A stretch of DNA of 64,000 nt, from the NCBI RefSeq assembly GCF_029760955.1, contig NZ_CP121682.1, positions 5,456,001 to 5,520,000 on the forward strand, written 5' to 3'. The notes beneath the pieces are model-generated. The model searched no databases. It was not told the DNA's origin and saw nothing but the letters and a program-made list of their open reading frames with translations. Numbering within the stretch: position 1 is the first letter of the stretch; each line of letters opens with the position of its first letter. Shown here one piece after another: positions 17,794-26,920 of the stretch. This DNA comes from Streptomyces cathayae (lineage in GTDB: Bacteria > Actinomycetota > Actinomycetes > Streptomycetales > Streptomycetaceae). The position numbers and the translations under genes were made by a program.

Positions 17794-18972
17794 ATGCCCG
17801 CAGAAACCGTCGTCGTGATCGATGGTGCCCGTACCCCGGTAGGCAGCTTCGGCGGCGCCTTCAAGGACACCCCGGCACATCGGCTCGGTGCCGTGGCCGC
17901 CCGCGAGGCCCTCACCCGTGCGGGGGTGGCGCCCGAAACCATCGACGAAGTGGTGATGGGGTGTATCGGCCAGGTGGGCGCGGACGCCTACAACGCACGC
18001 CGGGTCGCCCTGGACGCCGGGCTGCCCGTCGGCATCCCCGCCTACACCGTGAACCGGCTGTGCGGCAGTGGTCTCCAGGCGGTCTGGTCGGCCGCCATGC
18101 AGATGCGTTGGGGAGCAGCCGACATCGCGCTGGCAGGCGGCGACGAGAACATGTCCCGGATGCCGTTCTACGACTTCGGCGCGCGAGCCGGACACCGCCT
18201 GGGCGACCGCACCCTGGCCGACGGCACGGTCATGATGCTGACCGACCCCGTCCACGGCGTGCACATGGGCGTGACGGCGGAGAACGTGGCCGCGAAGTAC
18301 GGCGTCTCCCGTGCGGAGCAGGACGCTTTCGCACTGCGGTCCCAGCAGCGCGCCGCCACGGCCGCGGCCCGGGCCGCGTTCGCCGAGGAGATCACTCCCG
18401 TGACGACCGGCGGCCGGGAGCCGTCCGTTGTGGGCACCGACGAGCACCCCCGGCCCGAGACCACCCTGGAGCGACTGGCCGGTCTGCGTCCGGCGTTCCA
18501 GAAGGACGGCACCGTGACCGCAGGCAACGCGTCCGGCATCAATGACGGGGCCGCCGCCCTCGTCCTCGCCCGGGGTGAGGTGGCCGCGGAGCACGCCCTG
18601 ACGCCATTGGTCAGTCTGGAGGCGGTGGCCACGGCGGCCGTGGAGCCGGAGCTGATGGGATACGCACCGGTGCCGGCGCTGAAAAGGCTGTTCGAGAAGA
18701 CCGGCACGAAACCGTCCGACATCGACGTCGTCGAACTCAATGAGGCGTTCGCAGCCCAGGCCGTCGCAGTCATCCGGGACGCCGGACTGGACGCGGAGAA
18801 GGTCAACCCGTACGGCGGCGCCATCGCTCTGGGACACCCTGTGGGTGCGACCGGCGCCATCCTCACCCTGCGGCTGGCCAAGGACCTGGCCCGGCGCGAC
18901 CTGGAACTGGGCGTCGTCACGATGTGCATCGGCGGCGGACAGGCACTCGCCGCCCTCTTCCGCCGGGTCTGA
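17794..18972 (+). CDS. Acetyl-CoA C-acetyltransferase (thiolase)
   Basis: A 392-residue biosynthetic-type/degradative thiolase that splits acetoacetyl-CoA to two acetyl-CoA. The nucleophile Cys90 is in VNRLCGSGLQAV; His348 is in GGAIALGHPVGATG and the second Cys, 378, in MCIGGGQALA. GNASGINDGAAAL and VELNEAFAAQAVAV are also diagnostic. Upstream GAAAGGAAA is a good ribosome site. It is the last gene of the rightward catabolic run, 45 bp after the dehydrogenase. Confidence 0.94.
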   Translation: MPAETVVVIDGARTPVGSFGGAFKDTPAHRLGAVAAREALTRAGVAPETIDEVVMGCIGQVGADAYNARRVALDAGLPVGIPAYTVNRLCGSGLQAVWSAAMQMRWGAADIALAGGDENMSRMPFYDFGARAGHRLGDRTLADGTVMMLTDPVHGVHMGVTAENVAAKYGVSRAEQDAFALRSQQRAATAAARAAFAEEITPVTTGGREPSVVGTDEHPRPETTLERLAGLRPAFQKDGTVTAGNASGINDGAAALVLARGEVAAEHALTPLVSLEAVATAAVEPELMGYAPVPALKRLFEKTGTKPSDIDVVELNEAFAAQAVAVIRDAGLDAEKVNPYGGAIALGHPVGATGAILTLRLAKDLARRDLELGVVTMCIGGGQALAALFRRV

Positions 18973-19126
18973 CGCGAAAGGCGTCTCCACCGAGGCCGGC
19001 CCCTGAGCCACCTGTCCCGCCCGTCCCGCCGGTCGGGGCCCGTCCGCACGGAGAGGAGCGGCCGACTGCCTTACGGTGGGTCTGCGGCGGGACGGGCGGG
19101 CCCGGCCCCCCGAGGAGAAGAAAGAC

Positions 19127-21037
19127 ATGACGCGGCACACCTTCTTGCGGCTCTTGGTCGAAGGAGCCCCGGCCGTCGCCTACGAGGACGCTCTGCGCGT
19201 GGCCCTGGCGGCCCCCGGGGCGAACAGGGGCGAACTGCTGAGCGAGTACCACCTCGCGCTGCTGCTGCGCGACCGGTTCGACGTCCAGCAGGCCCGGCAC
19301 GAGACCCAGCGGGCCCTGCTGACCTGTGCGACGGAGCTGGTCGAAGTCACCAGCGACGTCGACAGGGTGCTGACCTCCATCGTCACCCGCGCACAGCAGC
19401 TGCTGAACTGCGACCTCGCCTATCTGAGCCTCAACGACGCCGAGCGCTCGGAGACCTATGTGCGGGTCATGGTCGGAGCGACGACCGGCGACTGGAAGGA
19501 CGTGCGGATCCCCTTCGGGGTGGGGATCGGCGGCAAGGTCGCCGAGACGGCCGCGCCCTTCGCCACGCCCGACTACTTCCACGACGAGCGCCTCGACCAC
19601 GACGCCGCCGTGGACCGGTCCGCGCGGGCCGAACGCCAGGTGGCGATCCTCGGCGTCCCGCTGGTGCACCGCGGTCACGTCATCGGTGTCCTCTACGCGT
19701 CCAACCGGACAGCCGGAGCCTTCCCGCCGGAGTCGGTGCTCCTGCTCAGCTCCTTCGCCGCCCTGGCCGCCGTGGCGATCGAGCGCGCCCAGCTCCTTGA
19801 CGACAAGGAGCAAGCCCTGCAAGCCGCCCGCAGGGCCAACGCCGCGCTGGAGGAGCGCACCCGCGCCACTGCCCGCGAGGTGGCCGCCCACGACCGCAGC
19901 ATGGACCTCGTCCTGCAGGGAGGGGGATTGCAGGAGGTCGTCGACGCCGCACGGACTTTCCTCGGCGGCTGCCTGGCCGTCGTCGACGAACTGAACGCCC
20001 CGGTCATGTGGACCGACGGCACACCCGAGGACCGGCTTCACGCGATGATCACGGCAGCCCGCCGCCCGAGGACGGGTACCGGGCGCAGCGAACACGTCGA
20101 CGGCTGCTGGGTGACGGTCCTGACCGCGGGCAGCAGTTCCCTCGGTGCCCTGGTCTGGGACCCGGAGACACCCACGGAGGACACCACCGCTGTCGACGTG
20201 CGCCTGCTGGAGCGCACAGCGGTGGTGGCGGCGCTGCTGCAGCTGTTCACCCGCAGTCTCGCCGCGGCGGAGGCACGCGTGCGCGGCGACCTCCTCGACG
20301 ACCTGCTGAGCGGCACAGGCCGGGCCGGAACGGCGCTGGACGAACGTGCCCAGCGACTGGGCTACCAGCCGCACGGACCCCACACGGTTCTCGTCACCCA
20401 CGCACCCGCCCGCCAGCTCCCCCTCCTGTCCACGGCCACGGCGGAGATGGCGGCGTCACGCAAGGGCCTCAGCACGGTCCGGGACGGCTTCGCGGTGCTG
20501 GCCCTGCCCTCGTCGGACGCGGCACTGACCGGCAGGCAGATCGCCGGATCGCTGTCCCTCCGTCTCGGCACCCCGGTCACCGTGGGAGCCGCTGGGCCCG
20601 TCACCGACTCCGGCGGCCTCCCGGGTGCCTACGGGGAAGCCCTGGCCTGCGCTCGGGCGCTGCTACGGCTGGAACGCGCGGGAGACTCGGCGACCGTCCG
20701 GGAACTGGGTTACACCGGTCTGCTGCTCGGAGGAGCGGCCACGGTCAGCGGTTTCGTCGACCGCATGCTCGGGCCGGTCGTCCGCCACGACGAACAGCGC
20801 GACACCGAACTGCTCACCACCCTGGAGACGTACTTCGCCACGGGACGCAGTCCGGCCCGCAGCGCGGACCATCTGCATGTGCATCCGAACACCGTCACCC
20901 AGCGACTGGACCGTATCAAGCGCCTCCTCGACCTCGACTGGTCCGACCCGGACAAGACGCTGGACCTCCAGCTCGCTCTGCGTCTGAACCGGGTACTGCG
21001 GCCGCATTCCGCCGATCGCGAGTACGGACAGCAGTAG
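19127..21037 (+). CDS. GAF-domain transcriptional regulator with PucR/CdaR-type HTH
   Basis: A 636-residue regulator. A GAF-like ligand-binding domain occupies roughly residues 75-215 (LLNCDLAYLSLNDAERSETY, IPFGVGIGGKVAETAAPF, VLYASNRTAGAF), followed by a coiled segment rich in Ala/Glu/Arg (EQALQAARRANAALEERTRA). The C-terminal helix-turn-helix is HLHVHPNTVTQRLDRIKRLL, the PucR/CdaR type. It lies between the catabolic genes and the convergent permease gene, so it most likely senses a pathway metabolite and controls the island. The ATG at 19127 has GGAG upstream. Confidence 0.88.
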   Translation: MTRHTFLRLLVEGAPAVAYEDALRVALAAPGANRGELLSEYHLALLLRDRFDVQQARHETQRALLTCATELVEVTSDVDRVLTSIVTRAQQLLNCDLAYLSLNDAERSETYVRVMVGATTGDWKDVRIPFGVGIGGKVAETAAPFATPDYFHDERLDHDAAVDRSARAERQVAILGVPLVHRGHVIGVLYASNRTAGAFPPESVLLLSSFAALAAVAIERAQLLDDKEQALQAARRANAALEERTRATAREVAAHDRSMDLVLQGGGLQEVVDAARTFLGGCLAVVDELNAPVMWTDGTPEDRLHAMITAARRPRTGTGRSEHVDGCWVTVLTAGSSSLGALVWDPETPTEDTTAVDVRLLERTAVVAALLQLFTRSLAAAEARVRGDLLDDLLSGTGRAGTALDERAQRLGYQPHGPHTVLVTHAPARQLPLLSTATAEMAASRKGLSTVRDGFAVLALPSSDAALTGRQIAGSLSLRLGTPVTVGAAGPVTDSGGLPGAYGEALACARALLRLERAGDSATVRELGYTGLLLGGAATVSGFVDRMLGPVVRHDEQRDTELLTTLETYFATGRSPARSADHLHVHPNTVTQRLDRIKRLLDLDWSDPDKTLDLQLALRLNRVLRPHSADREYGQQ

Positions 21038-21072
21038 CCGCCCGGGCAGGCCGGGTGGCCACTGCTGCCCGT

Positions 21073-21099
21073 CGGCCTCAGAGCAGAAGACTGAGGCCG
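21073..21099. terminator. Hairpin between convergent regulator and permease genes
   Basis: A 9-bp perfect stem (CGGCCTCAG / CTGAGGCCG) with a 9-base loop straddles the stop codon of the GntP gene, 36 bp after the regulator stop. There is no T-run, so termination is inferred from position only. Confidence 0.4.
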
Positions 21100-22457
21100 G
21101 CCACGGCGGCGAACGACGTGAAGCCCATGAGCGTCGTCATGACGGTCCACGACCGCAGGCTGTCCTTCTCGGGTATCCCGAACAGCCTGGTGACGAGCCA
21201 GTAGCCGGCGTCGTTGACGTGCGAGGTCGAGATGGCTCCGGCACTGATCGCGACGACCAGGGCGGCGACCTGTCCGTCGGGCAGCCCGGCCTTCTCCACG
21301 AGGCCGGCCACGATCCCGGCGGCCGCCACGGTGGCCACTGTGGCGGACCCCTGGGCCAGCCGCAGCAGGTAGGCGATCACGAACGCCAGGAGGATCAACG
21401 GCAGGCCTGACCCGGCCAGTCCCTCGGCCAGGATCTTCCCGATCCCACTGGCGGTGAGCACCGACCCGAACACGCCACCCGCCCCGACGACGAGGAGGAT
21501 CATGCCGACCGGACGCAGCGCGCTGTCGGCGACCTGCGTGAGGTTCGTCCTGCTCCAGCCGTACCGGGAGCTGAGCACCACCATGGCGAACAGCACACCG
21601 ATCAGCAGGGCGATCAGCGGCGACCCGATGAATCCCGCGATCTTCGTGAAGGCGTTGTCCGCGCCGTCGACCAGCAGCGAGGAGAACGTCTGCACCAGGA
21701 TCAGTCCGATGGGCACGGCGATGATGGTCACGACCGTGCCCAGACCCAGCGCCGATGCGCCGGCGGCCGGTGAGGCGAGCGCCGCCGCGTCCTCGTGCCG
21801 GCCGGTGGTGCCGAGCGCGGGCTGGAGGACCGGGACTTCGATACGCCGGGCGATCCACCTGGCATAGACGAAGCCGACCAGGTACGCCGGTACGGTACAG
21901 ACCGCTCCGATCAGGATGACCAGACCGATGTTGGCGCCCATCAGTCCGGACGCGGCGACCGGGCCGGGGTGCGGCGGCAGGAGACCGTGCACGATCGCCA
22001 GGCCGCCGGCGGCGGGAAGTGCGTACCAGAGCATGCCCTTGCGCCCGGACGCAGCAGCGGCGAAGACGAGGGGAGCGATGACGAGCACACCGACGTCGAA
22101 GAAGACCGGAATGCCGAAGATGATGCCGGTGAGTCCCAGCGCTGCCGGCGCCCGACGCTCACCGAACCATCCCAGCAGCCGGTCGGCCAGCACGCGTGCG
22201 CCGCCCGAGACCTCCAGCAGTTTGCCCAACAGCGCGCCGAGCCCCACGATCGGCGCGACGTGGGCGAGTGATCTCCCGACACCGTCCTCCATGGCCGGCA
22301 CGATCTCGGCGAGCGGTATCCCGGCCGCGAAGGCGACCACCGCACTGACCAGCAGGAGGGACACGAACGGCTCGACCCGCACCCGGATGATCAGGAAGAG
22401 CAGGACGGCGATGCCGATCGCGGCGACGGTCATGAGATAAGCCGGTGACGAGGTCAT
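21078..22457 (-). CDS. GntP-family permease
   Basis: A 460-residue transporter with about 12 hydrophobic segments. GntP hallmarks are visible: LGLTGIIFGIPVFFDVGVLV, HGLLPPHPGPVAASGLMGAN, QGSATVATVAAAGIVA, and STSHVNDAGYWLV near the C-terminus. The family imports gluconate, related sugar acids, or in some members D-3-hydroxybutyrate. Next to the acetoacetyl-CoA route the most likely cargo is 3-hydroxybutyrate or acetoacetate (inference). The ATG at 22457 overlaps the stop of a 54-residue ORF (ATGA), so translation is coupled. Confidence 0.9.
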   Translation of the reverse strand: MTSSPAYLMTVAAIGIAVLLFLIIRVRVEPFVSLLLVSAVVAFAAGIPLAEIVPAMEDGVGRSLAHVAPIVGLGALLGKLLEVSGGARVLADRLLGWFGERRAPAALGLTGIIFGIPVFFDVGVLVIAPLVFAAAASGRKGMLWYALPAAGGLAIVHGLLPPHPGPVAASGLMGANIGLVILIGAVCTVPAYLVGFVYARWIARRIEVPVLQPALGTTGRHEDAAALASPAAGASALGLGTVVTIIAVPIGLILVQTFSSLLVDGADNAFTKIAGFIGSPLIALLIGVLFAMVVLSSRYGWSRTNLTQVADSALRPVGMILLVVGAGGVFGSVLTASGIGKILAEGLAGSGLPLILLAFVIAYLLRLAQGSATVATVAAAGIVAGLVEKAGLPDGQVAALVVAISAGAISTSHVNDAGYWLVTRLFGIPEKDSLRSWTVMTTLMGFTSFAAVAGLSLLL

Positions 22458-22618
22458 GACCGCGCCCCCACGAGGTCCGAGCACGGCTCGTGCACAGAGG
22501 GCCGGGACACCCGGGCCACCGCGGCGCTGTGCGCGTCGGTCAGGCAACGGCCCATCAGGTCGTGACCGACCGGATACCCAGTCAGTCCCATATCTTCGGG
22601 CACGCTCATCGGCGGCAT
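22454..22618 (-). CDS. Small ORF (54 aa) coupled to the GntP permease
   Basis: Starts at an ATG with AAGGAG at optimal spacing and ends in an ATGA overlap with the permease gene. The product begins MPPMSVPEDMGLTGYPVGHD and has no membrane segment or recognised domain. The strong ribosome site plus exact coupling argue that it is translated, either as a small protein or as a leader peptide controlling permease translation. It could also be the surviving end of a larger eroded gene, since the 900 bp upstream are debris. Confidence 0.5.
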   Translation of the reverse strand: MPPMSVPEDMGLTGYPVGHDLMGRCLTDAHSAAVARVSRPSVHEPCSDLVGARS

Positions 22619-23165
22619 AGGAGTCTCCTTTGACTGCTCCGGTCGAACGACACCGGACCTGCGGCTCAAGCTCGCGACGAGGCTAAGTAGCGGCCGCGGC
22701 GGAGTCTGCGGGCCCGAACCCACAACCGCAGAGCACTCTGTGTGCTGGAGGACATCGACAGGCCGACGACGGCTCACGACCTGGTTCGAGATACCGCTGC
22801 CGGCAGTTGCGCGCCGCTTCGTCCGGGGGCCGGCCGTGACCGGACGCAATGCGGTGGCAGTGCCTCCCGAGCTCCTGCTTGGATGCCCGGCTCGGCTTCC
22901 TCCCTGTGGCCAGGGCAATGATCGCCGAACCCGTCGAGCAGCCACTGGCAGGCAGGCCGTCACCCGTGACGCGACGACGGCCGTACGGGTCGGGTGGATC
23001 ATGACGTCGGCCTGGGCCCGTGCGGTCTTGTCGCATCCTGCTTTCTGCGACCTGTCCCGTGCACATCCCGGCGGACTGATCGAGGAGTCGGCCTCTCCCT
23101 GGCCCACCCGGTGCGGGTCCGCGCTGCGCGAGCGGCGAGGAGACGAGCGCAAGCGGGCAGCCGAT
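22619..23165. other. Gene-free junk segment at the right edge of the island
   Basis: About 550 bp between the 54-residue ORF and the transposase fragment. All frames are interrupted or of poor composition. It probably holds eroded middle parts of the transposase and the promoter of the small ORF/permease unit. I see no RNA gene or clear repeat. Confidence 0.5.
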
Positions 23166-23393
23166 TCAGCCGACGCCGCACCAGCACCGAACTGGTGCTC
23201 GTCCGACTGGTCGCCTGCTGACCGGCCGGCAGGCGAACCGCCGGCCGTTCCTGCGTGCCGCCCGCTCCAGCAGGCCGCGGACATGGTCCCGCATCCGCCG
23301 GCGCAGATCCGCCCGAGCGAACCGGCCCGCCACCCGCGCGAACACTGAAGCCGACTCGGCAGCCCGGAAAGCGACTTCAGCGATTCCCTCCAT
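23166..23393 (-). pseudogene. N-terminal remnant of an IS701-like transposase
   Basis: The minus strand reads FARVAGRFARADLRRRMRDH followed by VRGLLERAARRNGRRFA. This is the conserved N-terminal pattern of IS701-type transposases (a phenylalanine/arginine-rich helix then VRGLL...RKNGW). The sequence then shifts frame and decays. It is on the same strand as the C-terminal remnant at 13817-14120 and lies upstream of it in reading direction. The two pieces therefore bracket the catabolic island like the halves of one interrupted element, or the eroded ends of two. Confidence 0.65.
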
Positions 23394-23521
23394 GCCAGGA
23401 CAACGACAACCGCCAGCTCAGGACATGAACCGCTGCTGGGGTGCCAGGCGGGATGTGACCGCCGGGTCACCGTGCGGACGCAAAAAGTCATCGCACGCCC
23501 CTCGTGGGGACGATGTGTCGT

Positions 23522-23536
23522 ACCCCACACTGGGGT
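23522..23536. promoter_or_regulatory. Inverted repeat at the start of the HrdA-like sigma gene
   Basis: A perfect 6-bp inverted repeat with a 3-bp centre (ACCCCA CAC TGGGGT) lies 3 bp before a candidate GTG start. A second small dyad (CCCC-TCGT-GGGG) is 12 bp further upstream at 23498-23509. Likely an operator; the cognate regulator is unknown. Confidence 0.35.
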
Positions 23537-23539
23537 GCG

Positions 23540-24817
23540 GTGCCTGAGTCCTCGGAGCGCGGCCGATCCGTCCTCGACGGGTCCGGGACCCCCGCGGCCC
23601 CGCTCATCGCGTACGGGACGGACAGCGGCGAGGCCGCCGACTCCGCTCCCGAAGTACCGCTGCCGCCCTCCCCGGCAGCGATCATCCTGGAGGTCGCCCC
23701 CGTGCAGACCCAGATCCAGAGCCCCACTCCGACCGACGCGCGCACGGTCGGCGCGCGGCCGGAGGCGGACGTCCTGGTGGCCGTGCCCGCGCAGAGCCGG
23801 GCCGCCCGCCACCCCGAGACGGAGCCCGAACCGCCGTCCGCGGCGCTCGGACCGGCCGAGCACGTCGAGCCGGCCCCGCCGCCGGCGGCGCGCGCCGACT
23901 CCGGCAGCCCCTCATCGGACCTGTTCCGCCAGTACCTGCGGGAGATCGGCCGCATCCCCCTGCTCACCGCGGCCGAGGAGGTCGAACTCGCCCGCCGCGT
24001 CGAGGCCGGGCTGTTCGCCGAGGAGAAGCTGCGCCGCACCCCCGACCTGGACAGCAACCTCGCCCTCGACCTGGACCGGCTCGTCGTCATGGGCCGGATG
24101 GCCAAGCGGCGGCTGATCGAGTCCAACCTGCGGCTGGTCGTCTCCGTCGCCAAACGGTACGTGGGCCGCGGGCTGACCATGCTGGACCTGGTGCAGGAGG
24201 GCAACCTCGGCCTGATCCGGGCCGTGGAGAAGTTCGACTACGCGCGCGGCTACAAGTTCTCCACCTACGCCACCTGGTGGATCCGCCAGGCCATGTCCCG
24301 CGCGCTGGCCGACCAGGCCCGAACCATCCGCGTCCCCGTGCACGTCGTCGAGCTCATCAACCGCGTCGTCCGCGTCCAGCGGCGCATGCTGCAGGAACGC
24401 GGCTACGAACCGACCGCGCACGAGGTCGCCGACCACCTCGACCTGGCCCCCGAGCGGGTCGGCGAGGTGCTGCGGCTCGCCCAGGAACCGGTCTCCCTGC
24501 ACGCCCCGGTGGGCGAGGAGGACGACGTGGCCCTCGGCGACCTCATCGAGGACGGCGACGCCACGAGCCCCGTCGAATCGGCCGCGTTCCTGCTGCTCAA
24601 GGAGCACCTGGAGGCGGTCCTGTCGACGCTGGGGGAGCGGGAGCGCAAGGTCGTCCAGCTGCGGTACGGGCTGGTCGACGGGCGCCCCCGCACCCTGGAG
24701 GAGATAGGCCGCATCTTCGGCGTCACCCGCGAACGCATCCGCCAGATCGAGTCCAAGACCCTCAACAAACTGAGGGACCACGCCTTCGCCGACCAGCTGC
24801 GGGGCTACCTGGACTGA
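23540..24817 (+). CDS. hrdA: RNA polymerase sigma factor, HrdA-like (sigma-70 group 2)
   Basis: A principal-like sigma factor. Region 1.2 is [20 protein letters not shown]; region 2 is [17 protein letters not shown], then [20 protein letters not shown] and [20 protein letters not shown]; region 4 is [20 protein letters not shown] and [20 protein letters not shown]. The N-terminus is Pro/Ala-rich and uncertain. A GTG at 23540 (425 aa) keeps strong coding bias; a GTG at 23702 (372 aa) has GGAGG ideally placed. Identification as HrdA rests on family resemblance and its position near dnaG and a pair of ABC exporter genes, which I recall from S. coelicolor. Confidence 0.85.
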   Translation: MPESSERGRSVLDGSGTPAAPLIAYGTDSGEAADSAPEVPLPPSPAAIILEVAPVQTQIQSPTPTDARTVGARPEADVLVAVPAQSRAARHPETEPEPPSAALGPAEHVEPAPPPAARADSGSPSSDLFRQYLREIGRIPLLTAAEEVELARRVEAGLFAEEKLRRTPDLDSNLALDLDRLVVMGRMAKRRLIESNLRLVVSVAKRYVGRGLTMLDLVQEGNLGLIRAVEKFDYARGYKFSTYATWWIRQAMSRALADQARTIRVPVHVVELINRVVRVQRRMLQERGYEPTAHEVADHLDLAPERVGEVLRLAQEPVSLHAPVGEEDDVALGDLIEDGDATSPVESAAFLLLKEHLEAVLSTLGERERKVVQLRYGLVDGRPRTLEEIGRIFGVTRERIRQIESKTLNKLRDHAFADQLRGYLD

Positions 24818-24827
24818 CTTTCTCTTC

Positions 24828-24877
24828 GTCCTCAGGCGCCGGACGGGCTGAAATCAGCCCGTCCGGCGCCTGAGGAC
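24828..24877. terminator. Strong bidirectional hairpin after the sigma gene
   Basis: A perfect 23-bp inverted repeat with a 4-base AAAT loop, starting 11 bp after the sigma gene stop. The ABC exporter gene converges from the right, so the hairpin can serve both. GGACGGGCTG-AAAT-CAGCCCGTCC is a motif found between many Streptomyces genes. Confidence 0.85.
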
Positions 24878-24882
24878 CGGGG

Positions 24883-24955
24883 TCTGGGGCGGAGCCCCCA
24901 GGGTCGATGGGGGTCCCCCCTGCTCGAGCGAAGCCGAGAGCTTGGGGGAGGGAAG
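24883..24955. repeat. Streptomyces-type intergenic repeat cassette
   Basis: Two further dyads follow the terminator: one around CTGGGG-CGGAG-CCCCCAG, and one opening with GGGGGTCCCCCC and closing with GCTTGGGGGAGGG around CTCGAGCGAAGCCGAGAG. I recognise both as dispersed intergenic repeats common in streptomycete genomes. Function unknown; probably attenuator-like RNA hairpins. Confidence 0.6.
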
Positions 24956-24976
24956 GAGCGGCGGGGGCGAAGGAAA

Positions 24977-26920
24977 TCAGTCGACCTCCGCCACCGCCTG
25001 GGCGAACTGCGCCTGGTACAGCCGGGCATACGCCCCGCCGGCGGCCAGCAGCTCCTGATGCGAGCCCTGCTCCACGATCGCCCCGTTCTCCATGACGAGG
25101 ATCGTGTCCGCGTCCCGGATCGTGGAGAGCCGGTGCGCGATGACGAACGACGTACGCCCGTGCGCCAGTTTGGCCATCGCCTTCTGGATCAGCACCTCGG
25201 TACGCGTGTCCACGGAACTCGTCGCCTCGTCCAGCACCAGGATCACCGGATCGGACAGGAACGCCCGCGCGATGGTGATGAGCTGCTTCTCCCCCGCGCT
25301 GACCCCACCGCCCTCGGCGCCCTCGGCCCCTTCGTCGGCGAGCACCGTGTCGTACCCGTCGGGCAGGGTACGGATGAACCGGTCGGCGTGGGCCGCCCGC
25401 GCCGCCTCCTCGATCTCACCGCGGGTGACCTCGCGCGCGGCCCCGTAGGCGATGTTCTCCGCGATGGTGCCGCCGAACAGCCAGGTGTCCTGGAGCACCA
25501 TGCCGATCCCGGCACGCAGTTCGTCCCGGGACATGCGCGCTATGTCGACGCCGTCGAGCGTGATGCGCCCGCCGGACACCTCGTAGAACCGCATCAGCAG
25601 GTTGACCAGCGTCGTCTTGCCGGCGCCGGTCGGGCCGACGATGGCCACCGTGTGCCCCGGCTCGACCGTCAGCGACAGGTCCTCGATCAGCGGCTTCTCG
25701 GGGTCGTAGCGGAACGCCACGTGCTCCAGCGCCACCCGCCCGCGCGCCTCGGCCGGCCGCTCGGCCGACGAGACGTCGGCCGACTGCTCCTCGGCGTCCA
25801 GCAGTTCGAAGACCCGCTCGGCCGACGCGACACCCGACTGCACCAGGTTCGCCATCGAGGCGACCTGCGTCAGCGGCATCGAGAACTGCCGCGAGTACTG
25901 GATGAACGCCTGCACGTCACCGATGGACAGCGACCCCGACGCGACCCGCAGCCCGCCGACGACCGCCACCAGCACGTAGTTGAGGTTCGACACGAACATC
26001 ATCAGCGGCTGCATGATGCCGCTGTTGAACTGCGCCCTGAAACCGGCCTCGTACAGCGCGTCGTTCTGCTCGGCGAACTGCTTCGCCGACTCCTCCTGCC
26101 GCCCGAACACCTTCACCAGGGTGTGCCCGGTGTACATCTCCTCGATGTGCGCGTTGAGCGTTCCGGTCGTACGCCACTGCTGCACGAAGTGCGGCTGCGA
26201 CCGCTTGCCCACGCGGGTGGCGACCACGAACGACAGCGGCACGGTGATCAGCGCGACCAGCGCCAGGATCCAGGAGACGTAGAACATCATCGCCAGCACA
26301 CCGACGATGGTCAGCAGCGAGTTGATCAGCTGGCCCATCGTCTGCTGGAGCGTCTGCCCGAGGTTGTCGATGTCGTTGGTCGCCCGGCTCAGCACCTCAC
26401 CGCGCTGCCGCTTGTCGAAGTACGACAGCGGCAGCCGCGACAGCTTCGTCTGCACGTCCTCGCGCATCCGGTACATGGTGCGGTTCACGGCCCCGTTCAC
26501 CAGCCGCGTCGCCACCGCCATCAGCAGACCGGCGACCCCGAACACCGCCAGCGCGAGCCCGAGGACACCGCCCACGGCGGTGAAGTCGATGCCCTGGCCC
26601 GGGGTGAAGTCGGTGCCGCGGAGCATGTCGGCGACACCGCCCTCACCGCGCGCCCGCATCGCGTCGAGCACCTGCTCCTTGGTGGCCCCGGACGGCATGT
26701 CCCGTCCGACGACGCCCTCGAAGACCAGGTCGGTGGCCCGGCCGAGGATCTTCGGCCCGACCACGCTGAGGCCCACGCTCAGCACCGTGCAGGCCAGCAG
26801 CACCCAGAGGGTCAGGCGTTCCGGCTTGAACTGTGCGACGAGCCGTCTGCCCGACTCCTTGAAGTTCAGCGACTGCTGGTCGGGGCCGCCCCCGGCCATC
26901 ATCCGCGCTGCTCCCGCCAT
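24977..26920 (-). CDS. ABC exporter half-transporter (second subunit)
   Basis: A 647-residue fusion of a six-helix transmembrane domain (about residues 45-340) and an ATPase domain. Walker A is GPTGAGKTTLVN, the signature is VSAGEKQLITIARAF, and Walker B is VILVLDEATSSVD with the catalytic Glu. An acidic/glycine insert (EGAEGGG) precedes the signature. It starts in a TGATG overlap on the upstream subunit, whose Walker B lacks the Glu. The pair therefore looks like a heterodimeric exporter of drugs, lipids or peptides with one consensus ATP site. Substrate unknown. Confidence 0.92.
   Translation of the reverse strand: MAGAARMMAGGGPDQQSLNFKESGRRLVAQFKPERLTLWVLLACTVLSVGLSVVGPKILGRATDLVFEGVVGRDMPSGATKEQVLDAMRARGEGGVADMLRGTDFTPGQGIDFTAVGGVLGLALAVFGVAGLLMAVATRLVNGAVNRTMYRMREDVQTKLSRLPLSYFDKRQRGEVLSRATNDIDNLGQTLQQTMGQLINSLLTIVGVLAMMFYVSWILALVALITVPLSFVVATRVGKRSQPHFVQQWRTTGTLNAHIEEMYTGHTLVKVFGRQEESAKQFAEQNDALYEAGFRAQFNSGIMQPLMMFVSNLNYVLVAVVGGLRVASGSLSIGDVQAFIQYSRQFSMPLTQVASMANLVQSGVASAERVFELLDAEEQSADVSSAERPAEARGRVALEHVAFRYDPEKPLIEDLSLTVEPGHTVAIVGPTGAGKTTLVNLLMRFYEVSGGRITLDGVDIARMSRDELRAGIGMVLQDTWLFGGTIAENIAYGAAREVTRGEIEEAARAAHADRFIRTLPDGYDTVLADEGAEGAEGGGVSAGEKQLITIARAFLSDPVILVLDEATSSVDTRTEVLIQKAMAKLAHGRTSFVIAHRLSTIRDADTILVMENGAIVEQGSHQELLAAGGAYARLYQAQFAQAVAEVD

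Noticed and set aside
22994..23090. Possible dihydroxy-acid dehydratase fragment because of a GCDKTARAQ string on the minus strand
   Set aside because: Only a few residues match and neighbouring frames fit decayed transposase sequence at least as well.
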